Assembly (NCBI GenBank): GCA_947478535.1 | Contig: CANJXD010000077.1 | Span: 1 to 15,724 of the forward strand | Reading direction: 5' to 3' | Length of the DNA: 15,724 nucleotides | Origin: Acetobacteraceae bacterium | GTDB lineage: Bacteria; Pseudomonadota; Alphaproteobacteria; Acetobacterales; Acetobacteraceae | Notes under the pieces: generated by a model | Databases searched by the model: none | Told to the model about the DNA's origin: nothing | Seen by the model: only the letters and a program-made list of their open reading frames with translations | Made by a program: the position numbers and the translations under genes | Part shown: positions 5,382 through 13,533 of the stretch, in pieces | How the letters are laid out: each line of letters starts with the position of its first letter | How positions within the stretch are numbered: position 1 is the first letter of the stretch

Positions 5382-7412
5382 ATGGACACCCTTGCCCCCC
5401 TGTCGCCGGACCCCAACAAGCCATCCGCCCTGGCCAGGGCCGGGGAACCAAGATCGGCGGAAATCCGGGCGCGGGAGACGCGGGGGGCGGAGGCAAGGGC
5501 CAACGAAACGGAAGCGCGCGATGCCGCGGGTGGCTTCGCCCGCCAGCTCGGCCGCGCCATCGCCGCCCGCGAAGCGGAGAAGGAAGCGGCGAGGCCGAGG
5601 CGCGAGGAAGCCCTCCGCGAAGCGCCGAAGCAGGATGCCGTGACCACGGATGCCGCCACGCCAGAGGCCGGCGTCGAGGACAGCGCGAGCGCCGCCGCCA
5701 CACCGCCGCCCTCGCCGGATGCCCCCCGGTCCGAGCTGACCTCGCCCACCCCGCCCATATCGGCACCGGCGAGCCCGGCAACGCTACCGCCCCAGCCCCC
5801 CGCCACAGGCACCGCGACAGCCACCGCCGCGGCTTCGCAGCCGGGCACGCCGCAAGGCGGCAGCCCGCACATCGCCGGCCCCGACATGCCGCCCCCCCCG
5901 CCATCCTTCCCGCCATCTTTCCCGCAGGGCGCGCTGGCCGGGGCCGCACCCGCGCAGGCGACCACGGAGCATGCCAATTCTGAAACGGTCGGATCGGCAG
6001 GGATGGCCACACAGCCCGACACCGCACTGTCTGGCGCCACTCATCAAGCGACACCTGCTGGAACGGCGCCTGCTGGAACGGCCCCGGCTGGAACGGCAAA
6101 CACCGAAGCCGCGCCGAACGCCGTGCCGCCCGCAATCGCGCCAGGCACCATTGCGGTCGCCGGGATGGACCCTGTCGCGGCGATGGGTTTGCCCACCCAG
6201 TCGGCGCCCCCCCCGGGCATGGTGCCGGCCCCCGAGGCACCTCCGCCGCCACCGGACGCCGCGGCGCAACAGGTCGCAGCGGCCGCCGCAGCGGCCACGA
6301 TGGCAAGCTCCGCGGCACTGCCGGCAGCTGCGGCAAAGCCCCCGCGCCCCATCGCCCATGGCGCCGATGGTACGCCCGACCTCGGGACGGAAAGCCCCAC
6401 CGAGGCCGGCGCGAAGACCGCCGCCGACGTCCATGTGCCGGCCCCCCAGCGGGCCACCACACCGGGAGAGCCCGCCCAGACGCCATCGCTGCCGATTGCC
6501 CCCGAGACGGCATCCGCCGCGAACGCACCGCCGCCCACCGCGCCCATCGCAAGCGACCTTCGACCCGAGGCGCCGCCCGAGCCACCACACGCCCGCTCCG
6601 CCGCCGCCCCGGCCACAGCGCCCATTCCCCAGGGGCCCGCTCCCCAGGGGCCCGCTCCCCAGGCGCCCGTTCCCCAGGGGCCGGAGGCACCGGACGCCTT
6701 TGCGGCGGATCCCAGCCCCTCGCATGACATGCCCTTGCCGGAAGGGGCGATCGCGGAGGCCACGGCCACCCCCCAACCCACCCAGCCCGCGCCTCTGCCA
6801 GCAAGCTCACCAACCATCGCCGTCATGCCGCAGCCCGTGGAAACTCGCGGGCCGCCGAGCGCGAACTACGCCTGGCCGGCGCGCCAGATCGCGCCCTTCG
6901 CCATCGCGCTCTCCCTCGGCCCCGATGCGAGCCTCACCCTGACGCTCGATCCCCCGGAACTTGGCCGCGTCGCGGTCGCGATCGAGCGCGTCCATGGTGA
7001 GGCGCTGATCCATGTCACCGCGGAGCGCCCGGATACGCTGGCGCTTTTGCAACGCGACGCGAAGGAGCTGGAACGCGCGCTGACCGCGGCTGGCCTCGGC
7101 GACAACGCCCCGACGCTGTCCTTCAGCCTCGGCGATGCCAACTCCCGCGATGCGGCGCGTGACCCGAGCCGGGACCCGCAGGCAGGTACAGGCCGAGACG
7201 GCACGCCCCGCGATGCGCAGACTGGCTCCCAAGGCGAGGGCCAGGGCCAGGGCCATCTGGCACGCCAGGAAGGCGGCGGCCGAGGCAACCACGCCGGCAG
7301 CCGCGCCACCACCACCCTTTCCCCCCAAAACCTGGCCCATCCCGGCCTGGCACATCCCGGCCTGGCCCGGCCCGGTGCCGCGCATCGCGGCCTCGTCGAT
7401 CTCGCTGTCTGA
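5382..7412 (+). CDS. fliK: Flagellar hook-length control protein FliK
   Basis: FliK is the secreted molecular ruler that measures the hook and switches the export gate from hook to filament substrates. The 676-residue product is extremely rich in Pro, Ala and Gly up to about residue 490, as expected for an unfolded ruler. A compact C-terminal domain then spans about 495-585 with SLTLTLDPPELGRVAVAIER, EALIHVTAERPD and LLQRDAKELERALTAAGLGD, the Flg_hook pattern of FliK. A Gly/His-rich tail follows. Three sets of 15-nt tandem repeats code for pentapeptides. The start at 5382 (MDTLAPLSPDPN) is preferred; the frame is open 31 codons further up, but that segment is Cys/Pro-rich and overlaps the promoter elements. 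There is no strong ribosome-binding site. It is divergent from flgE and 12 nt ahead of flgD. Confidence 0.88.
   Translation: MDTLAPLSPDPNKPSALARAGEPRSAEIRARETRGAEARANETEARDAAGGFARQLGRAIAAREAEKEAARPRREEALREAPKQDAVTTDAATPEAGVEDSASAAATPPPSPDAPRSELTSPTPPISAPASPATLPPQPPATGTATATAAASQPGTPQGGSPHIAGPDMPPPPPSFPPSFPQGALAGAAPAQATTEHANSETVGSAGMATQPDTALSGATHQATPAGTAPAGTAPAGTANTEAAPNAVPPAIAPGTIAVAGMDPVAAMGLPTQSAPPPGMVPAPEAPPPPPDAAAQQVAAAAAAATMASSAALPAAAAKPPRPIAHGADGTPDLGTESPTEAGAKTAADVHVPAPQRATTPGEPAQTPSLPIAPETASAANAPPPTAPIASDLRPEAPPEPPHARSAAAPATAPIPQGPAPQGPAPQAPVPQGPEAPDAFAADPSPSHDMPLPEGAIAEATATPQPTQPAPLPASSPTIAVMPQPVETRGPPSANYAWPARQIAPFAIALSLGPDASLTLTLDPPELGRVAVAIERVHGEALIHVTAERPDTLALLQRDAKELERALTAAGLGDNAPTLSFSLGDANSRDAARDPSRDPQAGTGRDGTPRDAQTGSQGEGQGQGHLARQEGGGRGNHAGSRATTTLSPQNLAHPGLAHPGLARPGAAHRGLVDLAV
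6051..6095 (+). repeat. 15-nt tandem repeat in fliK, 3 copies (PAGT units)
   Basis: Three in-frame copies of a 15-nt unit encode TPAGT, APAGT, APAGT in the fliK linker. The first two copies are nearly identical in DNA; the third differs at synonymous sites. Confidence 0.8.
6624..6683 (+). repeat. 15-nt tandem repeat in fliK, 4 copies (PQGP units)
   Basis: Four in-frame 15-nt units encode IPQGP, APQGP, APQAP, VPQGP. The CCCCAGG core is shared by all copies with only 1-3 differences between units, suggesting recent slippage or unequal crossing-over. Confidence 0.85.
7332..7391 (+). repeat. 15-nt tandem repeat at the 3' end of fliK (LAHPG units)
   Basis: Units encode LAHPG, LAHPG, LARPG and a degraded AAHRG. 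They lie after the folded Flg_hook domain, at the extreme C-terminus of FliK, where a repeat is less expected than in the ruler part. Confidence 0.75.
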
Positions 7413-7424
7413 AGGACCGAAGGC

Positions 7425-8096
7425 ATGAGCGGCAGCATCCAGACCACCAGCGGCACCACCACGGCCGCCGTCACCAGCGCCACCAACGCCAATCGCGGCA
7501 ACCTGGCGGGGGACCTCAACACCTTCCTGCGCCTGCTGACGACGCAGCTGCAGAACCAGGACCCGACGCAGCCGATGGATGCGAACCAGCTCACCAACCA
7601 GCTCGTGCAATTTTCCACCGTCGAACAGCAGATGAACACCAATAGCACGCTGCAACAGTTGCTGGCCCTGCAACAGGCCGGCCAGCTCGGCCAGGCCGCG
7701 GCGCTGGTCGGCCAGCGGGTGGAGGTGGCAGCGGATCGCCTGCCCCTGCAATCCGGCCGCGCGGAGGTGAACCTGCCCGCCGCCGGCACCGCGCGCAGCG
7801 CCCGCGTCGAAATCCGCGACGCCGCCGGCACGCTGATCCGCACCCAGGATGTGACGCTGGGTGCGGATGCCACCGCCTGGCGCTGGGACGGCACGGACCA
7901 GCGCGGCAACCAGCGCCCCGATGGGGCCTATCGCATCGCCGTCTCCGGCCGCGACAGCAATGGCGGCACGGTGGCACTGGGCTTCACCGTCACCGGCCTG
8001 GTCACCGGCGCGACGCGCGCCGATGGCGCGGTGACGCTGAAGATGGGCGCGCTGTCGGTCGGCTACGACAAGCTGCGCAACCTCTCGACCAGCTGA
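7425..8096 (+). CDS. flgD: Flagellar hook capping protein FlgD
   Basis: FlgD forms the scaffold cap under which FlgE subunits assemble; it is exported and later replaced by FlgK. The 223-residue product has the hallmark N-terminal segment FLRLLTTQLQNQDPTQPMD at about 34-52, followed by QLTNQLVQFSTVEQQMNTN. Then come the small Tudor-like and FnIII-like parts, with the family pattern WRWDGTDQRGNQRPDGAYRI at about 149-168 and a C-terminal TLKMGALSVGYDKLRNLS. A GAAGG sits close upstream of the ATG. It follows fliK by 12 nt and presumably shares its transcript, and it converges on pgi with only 6 nt between the stops. Confidence 0.96.
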   Translation: MSGSIQTTSGTTTAAVTSATNANRGNLAGDLNTFLRLLTTQLQNQDPTQPMDANQLTNQLVQFSTVEQQMNTNSTLQQLLALQQAGQLGQAAALVGQRVEVAADRLPLQSGRAEVNLPAAGTARSARVEIRDAAGTLIRTQDVTLGADATAWRWDGTDQRGNQRPDGAYRIAVSGRDSNGGTVALGFTVTGLVTGATRADGAVTLKMGALSVGYDKLRNLSTS

Positions 8097-8102
8097 CGGT
8101 TT

Positions 8103-9731
8103 CTACTGACGCTGGAGCCGTCCGATCTCCGCGATCATCGCCGCGGTCGCGGCATCGGCGGCCGGCGCCTTGCCCTCCAGCGCCGGCAGGATGCCGCCCG
8201 CCAATTGCTTGCCGAGCTCGACGCCCCATTGGTCGAAGGGGTTGATGCCCCAGAAGGCGCCGAGGCAGGCGACCTTGTGTTCATACAGTGCGATCAGCGC
8301 ACCGAGCGACGCCGGCGTCAGCGCCGGCAGCAGGATGGAAATGCTCGGCCGGTCACCGGGGAAGGTGCGGTGCGGTGCCAGGCGGTCGATCTCGGCCGGC
8401 GCCATGCCGCCCTTCGCCATCTCCGCCCGTGCTTCGGCTTCCGTCCGGCCGCGCGCCAGGGCTTCCGCCTGGGCCAGCGCATTCGCCAGCAGGATGCGAT
8501 GGCTTTCGGCATGGCCATGGTCGGGCCGCGCCACCAGCACGAAATCCACCGGCACCACCCGCGTGCCCTGGTGGATCAGTTGCAGGAAGGAATGCTGCGC
8601 ATTCGTCCCCGGCTCCCCGAACACCACGGGGCCGGTATCGATGGACAGCGGCACGCCCGCGGCGGTGACGGATTTGCCGAGGCTTTCCATCTCCAGCTGT
8701 TGCAGGTGGGCGGCGAAACGGCCGAGCCTTTCGTCATAAGGCAGCACGGCGCGGGCGCGATGCCCGTGGAAATTCACATGCCACACTTCCGTCAGCGCCA
8801 GCAGTAGCGGCAGGTTGTCGGCCTCCGGCGCCGCCAGGAAATGCTCATCCATCGCCCGCGCCCCGGCGAGCAGCCCGGCGAAGGCGTCCATCCCACAGGC
8901 GAGGGCGATGGAAAGCCCGACTGCCGACCACAGGCTGAACCGCCCGCCCACCCAGTCCCGGAACCCGAAGACGCGGTCGGGGGCGATGCCGAAGGCGGCC
9001 GTCGCCGGCAGGTTGGTGGACAGCGCCGCCAGATGCGCGCCCGCACCCGCTTCCCCCAGCGCCGAGGACAGCCACGCCTTCACCAGCCGCGCATTCGCCA
9101 TCGTCTCCTGCGTCGTGAAGGTCTTGGACGCCACCAGTACCAACGTCCGCCGCGGATCGAGCAGGGGGCGCAGCGCCTCCCACGCATGGGCATCGACATT
9201 GGCGAGGTAGTGCGCGCGCATCGGCATGCCATCGCGCCACAACGCCCGCGTCACCATGGCCGGGCCGAGGTCGGATCCGCCGATGCCGATGTTGACGACA
9301 TCGGTGAAGCGTTCGCCCGTCGCGCCCAGCACCGCCCCGCCATGCACGGCGCGCACGAAATCAGCCATGGCGGACAGCGTGCCATGCACGGCGGCGGAGG
9401 CGTCTTCCGGCCCCACCTTGAACACGCCTTCCGGCCCGCGCAGCGCCATGTGCAGCGCGGCGCGACCCTCGGTGTTGTTCACCGCCTCGCCAGCCGCCAT
9501 CGCGTCCCGGAAGGCGGTGACGCCACGCGCCCGCGCCAGCGCCTGCAACGCGGCGAGTGCTTCCTCCGTCAGCGCGGTGCGCGACAGGTCCAGCAGCAGC
9601 CCGGCGCCGCGCCGCGCCATCCGCGCCGCGCGGCCGGGATCACTGTCCAGCCGCAGGCGGATTGCCGCGCCGTCCGGCGCCGCGGCCAATGCCGCGACCG
9701 CCTCCCACGCCGTCCTGCCGTGCTGCGTCAT
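8103..9731 (-). CDS. pgi: Glucose-6-phosphate isomerase
   Basis: This cytoplasmic enzyme interconverts glucose 6-phosphate and fructose 6-phosphate. The 542-residue product matches the usual bacterial length of about 550. Visible family motifs are VVNIGIGGSDLGP at about 146-157, SKTFTTQET at about 202-210 (phosphate binding), signature DWVGGRFSLWSAVGLS at about 259-274, and the C-terminal signature GINPFDQWGVELGK. The catalytic residues are present by position: Glu349 in MESLGK, His380 in NAQHSFLQLIHQGT, and Lys508. The start at 9731 (MTQHGRTAWEAVAAL) is preferred over further upstream Met codons because it gives the normal N-terminus and avoids overlap with the divergent kinase gene. It is unrelated to the flagellar genes it converges on. 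Confidence 0.96.
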   Translation of the reverse strand: MTQHGRTAWEAVAALAAAPDGAAIRLRLDSDPGRAARMARRGAGLLLDLSRTALTEEALAALQALARARGVTAFRDAMAAGEAVNNTEGRAALHMALRGPEGVFKVGPEDASAAVHGTLSAMADFVRAVHGGAVLGATGERFTDVVNIGIGGSDLGPAMVTRALWRDGMPMRAHYLANVDAHAWEALRPLLDPRRTLVLVASKTFTTQETMANARLVKAWLSSALGEAGAGAHLAALSTNLPATAAFGIAPDRVFGFRDWVGGRFSLWSAVGLSIALACGMDAFAGLLAGARAMDEHFLAAPEADNLPLLLALTEVWHVNFHGHRARAVLPYDERLGRFAAHLQQLEMESLGKSVTAAGVPLSIDTGPVVFGEPGTNAQHSFLQLIHQGTRVVPVDFVLVARPDHGHAESHRILLANALAQAEALARGRTEAEARAEMAKGGMAPAEIDRLAPHRTFPGDRPSISILLPALTPASLGALIALYEHKVACLGAFWGINPFDQWGVELGKQLAGGILPALEGKAPAADAATAAMIAEIGRLQRQ

Positions 9732-9834
9732 GCGTTCCCACCCCCTCGCGCCTGCATTCCCTCGACAGGGGGAGGCACGGCGTCGGATACACGGGATAGT
9801 ATCGGCTTGTGGCGAGGCTGCGAAGGGATACGGG

Positions 9835-12800
9835 ATGAGCCGCAAGGCGCCTTGGGCGGAACAGGAGCGCGTCAGCCGCCGCTGGCTGGCGCTGAGCCTT
9901 GCCGCCTTCGCCCTGATCGCGGCCTGGCTGTTCGGCGCAGCCACCCTCATCGACCGCCAGGCGACGCTGGAACAGGGCTGGACGGACGCGGAGAACACCG
10001 CCGCACTGATCGCCCAGCATGCCGACCGCGTTCTGCGCATCGCGGAGATCACCACCGAACGCGTCGCGGAACTTGCGGAACGCCATGGGATCGAGGCGCT
10101 GGGCCAGGACCAGCAACCCCTGCTCACCGCCTTGGCGAGCGGGACGGAGGAAGTGGATTCGCTCTGGGTCCTCGATGCCGCGGGGCGCGTCGTCGCCAGC
10201 AGCCTCGGCCCCGCGATGCGGGGCGTCGATCTGTCGGACCGCGCCTATTTCGCGGCACTGCGCGATGGCTATGCGGCAACGATCACGGAAGCGCTGCAAA
10301 GCCGCTTCGGTGGCTGGTTCTTCGCCTGGGGCCGGCCGTTGCGCGATGCCGAAGGTCGCTTCACGGGCGCCGTCATGGCCGGCATCAGCGGGGCGGATTT
10401 CGCCCGCCTCGCCGAAGGCCTGGCGCTTGGTCCCGGAGCCGCGCTGCGGCTGGCGCGGCCGGACGGCGTCACCGTCATGGCGTGGCCTGCGCCGGGAGCT
10501 GAGACCGGCGGTGGGCCGGGCGGTGGGCCGGGCTCCGGGGCAGCGCTCGGGCCCTTTCCCGGCCCGGCCGGGCAGCGGGAGGTGACCGGGGCCGATGGCA
10601 GCATCCAACTGCTGGTCTGGCGCGCCGCGCCCAGCGCCACCGTGACCGCCGCCGCCGCGGTCTCTCGCGACCATGTCCTGTGGCCCTTCCATGCCCGGCT
10701 GGCTCGCAACGGACTGCTCTTCGGCCTGTCCGCCCTGCTCGCGGGGCTTGCCGAGCGGGCCGCGCTGCGAGCGGAGGCGCGCGAACGCCGCGCCCGCCGC
10801 GAGGCGGAGGAACGCGGCGCTGCCCTGACCCACGCCCTGGCGGAACGGGACATGCTGATCGCCTCGAACCAGGAAGGCGAGACCCGCCTGCGGCTGGCCG
10901 AACAGGCCGGGGGGATCGGGCTGTGGGACTGGGACATGCAGGATGGCCAGCTGACCCTGGTGGGCGATGTCTTCAGCCTGTGGGGCCTCAGCCGGCGCCG
11001 CCGCCTGTCCAGCCGCGCCGCCCTGCTGGGCGTGATGCCGGAAGACCGCCCCGCCCTGGCCGCCGCGCTGGCCGCCGCGATGCGCCAGGGCCGGCCGTTG
11101 GAGGCAGAATTCCGGCTGGCCCGCGCCAGTTCGGAAGGCCCCGGGCCAGAAGCGGGGATCCCCGAACGCTGGATCGGCGTGCGTGCGGATGTCCGGCGCG
11201 GCCTGGATGGCCAACCGCGCCGGCTGCTTGGCATCGCTCTGGATGTCACGGCACGGCGCCAGCATGAACAGGCGCTGGCGGACGCCAACGCCACGCTGGA
11301 ACGCCGCGTCGCCGAACGCACCTTCATGCTGGCCGATGCCAATGCCCGGCTGCGGGAAGGCGAAGCCCGGTTCCGTGGCATCTTCGATGCCACCTTCCAG
11401 TTCATCGGCCTGCTGTCGCCGGATGGCACCATGCTGGAAGCCAACGACGCCATGCTGCGCCTCGGCGGCACTGGCGTCACCGAGGTCACCGGCCGCCCCT
11501 ATTGGGACGCGCCCTGGTGGCCGGAGGACACCCGCGCGCTGGTCCGCGATGCCATTGCCGAAGCCGCCCAGGGCCGGTTCGTCCGGCGGGAGCTGACGAT
11601 GCGCGGCGCCGATGGCGGCACCGTCGCGATCGATTTCTCCATCAAGCCGGTGCGCGACGAGGATGGCATCGTCTCCCTCCTCGTGCCCGAGGCGCGCGAC
11701 GTTTCGGCGCTGAAGGAAGCGCAGGCCCAGCTTCTGGAGGCCCAGAAGATGGAAACCCTGGGCCGCCTGACCGGTGGCGTGGCACATGACTTCAACAACC
11801 TGCTGATGGCCGTGCTTGGCAACCTCGCCTTGGCGCGCAAGCGTCTCGGCGCACCCTCCACGCCGGACGCGCAGCGCGCCATCGAACGCAACATCGAGGC
11901 GGCAACGCTGGGCGCCGAACGCGGCGCGCAGTTGACGCAGCGCCTTCTGGCCTTCGCCCGGCGGCAGGACCTGAAGCCGAGTGCCGTGGATCTGGCCACG
12001 CTGCTGGACGGCGCGCAGGACCTGCTGCGGCGGTCCGCCGGCCCGCTGGTGGAACTCACCATCACCGCCCCGTCTGGCCTGCCCGCCGCGATGGTCGATC
12101 CGCACGCGCTCGAACTCGCGCTGCTCAACCTCGTCGTCAATGCGCGGGACGCGATGCCGGATGGCGGGCGCATTGTCATCACTCTCGGCGAAGGCCCGGC
12201 ACCCACCGGCAGCGCCGTTGCCGCCGATCCAGGGCGCATGCTCAGCATCGCCGTGGCCGATACCGGGCACGGGATGGACCCGGTGACGCTGGAACGCGCG
12301 GTGGAGCCCTTCTTCACCACCAAGGGTCCCGGGCAGGGCACCGGGCTCGGCCTGTCCATGGTGCACGGGCTGGCGCACCAATCTGGCGGCACGCTGACCA
12401 TCGAGAGCGCGCCTGGCGCCGGCACCATCGCGACCTTGCACCTGCCTGTCGCGGCGCAGCCGGCGGTGACGGCACCCCGTGTCGCCCTGGCCGAGCCCCG
12501 GCGCGGGCGCGGGCGTGTGCTGGTGGTGGATGACGAACCGCTGGTGCTGGAAAGCACCGCCGCGATGATCGAGGACCTCGGCTATGCCGTGCAGGCCGTG
12601 CCTTCGGCAGAGGCCGCGCTGGCCGCGCTGGCCGCCGGCCCGCCGCCCGCCGTCATCATCACCGACCACGCCATGCCCGGCATGACGGGCGCGGCGCTCG
12701 CCAGCCACCTGGCCACGCTGCGCCCGGGCCTGCCGGTGATCCTCGCCACCGGGCATGTCAGTCCCTTGGCTGGTCTCACGGAGAGCCTCGCCGCGCCCGG

Positions 12801-12903
12801 CGGGGTGATCCCCGATGGCCCACCCCGCCTCCTCAAGCCCTATACGCAGGCGCAGTTGGCGGAAGCGCTGTCCAACGCGCTGGCCCGGCGGGCGCCGGAG
12901 TGA
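9835..12903 (+). CDS. Membrane-bound PAS hybrid sensor histidine kinase/response regulator
   Basis: This is a two-component sensor with its own receiver. The 1022 residues read in order: transmembrane segment about 17-39; extracytoplasmic sensor about 40-285 of Cache type (EVDSLWVLDAAGRVVASSLG, then DLSDRAYFAAL); second transmembrane segment about 291-306; coiled coil about 307-345; PAS 1 about 350-475; coiled coil about 475-510; PAS 2 about 511-625. The kinase core has the H-box GGVAHDFNNLL with His651, N-box NLVVNARDAMPDGG, G1 DTGHGM and G2 GTGLGL. The receiver begins about 893 with DD899-900, acceptor Asp944 in ITDHAMPGM, Thr972 and Lys1001. A Gly/Pro-rich loop sits at about 218-246. All catalytic residues are present. 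The start at 9835 follows GAAGG and places a short basic N-terminus before the first membrane segment. There is no separate regulator gene beside it, so the signal and output are unknown. Confidence 0.93.
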   Translation: MSRKAPWAEQERVSRRWLALSLAAFALIAAWLFGAATLIDRQATLEQGWTDAENTAALIAQHADRVLRIAEITTERVAELAERHGIEALGQDQQPLLTALASGTEEVDSLWVLDAAGRVVASSLGPAMRGVDLSDRAYFAALRDGYAATITEALQSRFGGWFFAWGRPLRDAEGRFTGAVMAGISGADFARLAEGLALGPGAALRLARPDGVTVMAWPAPGAETGGGPGGGPGSGAALGPFPGPAGQREVTGADGSIQLLVWRAAPSATVTAAAAVSRDHVLWPFHARLARNGLLFGLSALLAGLAERAALRAEARERRARREAEERGAALTHALAERDMLIASNQEGETRLRLAEQAGGIGLWDWDMQDGQLTLVGDVFSLWGLSRRRRLSSRAALLGVMPEDRPALAAALAAAMRQGRPLEAEFRLARASSEGPGPEAGIPERWIGVRADVRRGLDGQPRRLLGIALDVTARRQHEQALADANATLERRVAERTFMLADANARLREGEARFRGIFDATFQFIGLLSPDGTMLEANDAMLRLGGTGVTEVTGRPYWDAPWWPEDTRALVRDAIAEAAQGRFVRRELTMRGADGGTVAIDFSIKPVRDEDGIVSLLVPEARDVSALKEAQAQLLEAQKMETLGRLTGGVAHDFNNLLMAVLGNLALARKRLGAPSTPDAQRAIERNIEAATLGAERGAQLTQRLLAFARRQDLKPSAVDLATLLDGAQDLLRRSAGPLVELTITAPSGLPAAMVDPHALELALLNLVVNARDAMPDGGRIVITLGEGPAPTGSAVAADPGRMLSIAVADTGHGMDPVTLERAVEPFFTTKGPGQGTGLGLSMVHGLAHQSGGTLTIESAPGAGTIATLHLPVAAQPAVTAPRVALAEPRRGRGRVLVVDDEPLVLESTAAMIEDLGYAVQAVPSAEAALAALAAGPPPAVIITDHAMPGMTGAALASHLATLRPGLPVILATGHVSPLAGLTESLAAPGGVIPDGPPRLLKPYTQAQLAEALSNALARRAPE

Positions 12904-13009
12904 TGGACGCGGCGGTCTGAAAGGCCCTGTCGGCAACCGTCGTCGTCACCACCCTTTCCAATCGCTGCCCGCCGCCGCATCTTGCGCGCATGTGTGGAGC
13001 CGATACCCG

Positions 13010-13513
13010 ATGCCCCTGAGCCGTGACGAATTCCGCGATGCCATGGCGCGGCTTGGCGCGGCGGTGAACATCATAACCTCCGCGGGTCCCGCCGGGCGCG
13101 CGGGCGTCACCGCCAGCGCCGTCTGCAGCGTGACGGATGACCCCCCGACGCTTCTGCTTTGCCTTAACCGGTCCAGTAGCGGCCACGCCCTGTTCAAGGC
13201 GAATGGCGTGATCTGCGTGAACACCCTGCCGGCGAGGCAGAAGGAGCTGTCCGATGTCTTCTCGGGGCGGGACGGCATGACCGGTGAACAGCGCTTCGCC
13301 TTCGGCACCTGGACCACGCTGGTCACCGGTGCGCCGGTGCTGGAAGAAGCGGCGGTGTCCTTCGATTGCCGCATCGTCGATGTCGTGGAGAAGGGCACGC
13401 ACAGCGTCATGTTCGCGGAGGTCGAGGCCGTGCGCCAAGGCGAACCTGGCCGCGCCCTGATCTGGTACGGCCGCGGCTACCACCCCGTGGGGCCGGAGAC
13501 GGATGCCGCCTGA
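13010..13513 (+). CDS. Flavin reductase (RutF/HpaC family)
   Basis: Proteins of this family use NAD(P)H to reduce free FMN or FAD for a partner monooxygenase. The 167-residue product has the family pattern FRDAMARLGAAVNIITSAGP, GVTASAVCSVTDDPPTLLLC (flavin-binding), ICVNTLPARQKELSDVFSG, and the ending GTHSVMFAEVEAVRQGE, then GYHPV. The GPAGRAG, LEEAAVSFDCRI and CSVTDDPPTLLLCLNR segments are closer to RutF of the pyrimidine-utilisation pathway than to HpaC, judged from memory. No rut or hpa partner is in the window, so the symbol is withheld. The start at 13010 has GGAG at 12996-12999. It follows the sensor kinase gene by 106 nt and converges on the sulfatase. Confidence 0.88.
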   Translation: MPLSRDEFRDAMARLGAAVNIITSAGPAGRAGVTASAVCSVTDDPPTLLLCLNRSSSGHALFKANGVICVNTLPARQKELSDVFSGRDGMTGEQRFAFGTWTTLVTGAPVLEEAAVSFDCRIVDVVEKGTHSVMFAEVEAVRQGEPGRALIWYGRGYHPVGPETDAA

Positions 13514-13533
13514 GGGCCGGAAAAACCTCTCCC

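Noticed and set aside
3317..5983. Very long plus-strand open frame opposite flgE and flgK
   Set aside because: It is antisense to two clear flagellar genes, has an Arg/His-rich composition without family motifs, and is a by-product of high GC at third codon positions.
6051..7391. CRISPR-like array suggested by the short repeats in fliK
   Set aside because: The units are 15 nt, head-to-tail without spacers, and in frame with a coding region.
8097..8102. Bidirectional terminator between flgD and pgi
   Set aside because: The stops are only 6 nt apart and no stem with a T-run could be identified around them.
9640..12936. Minus-strand open frame of over 1000 codons opposite the sensor kinase
   Set aside because: The plus strand carries every kinase and receiver motif; the reverse frame has only biased composition and no recognisable domain.
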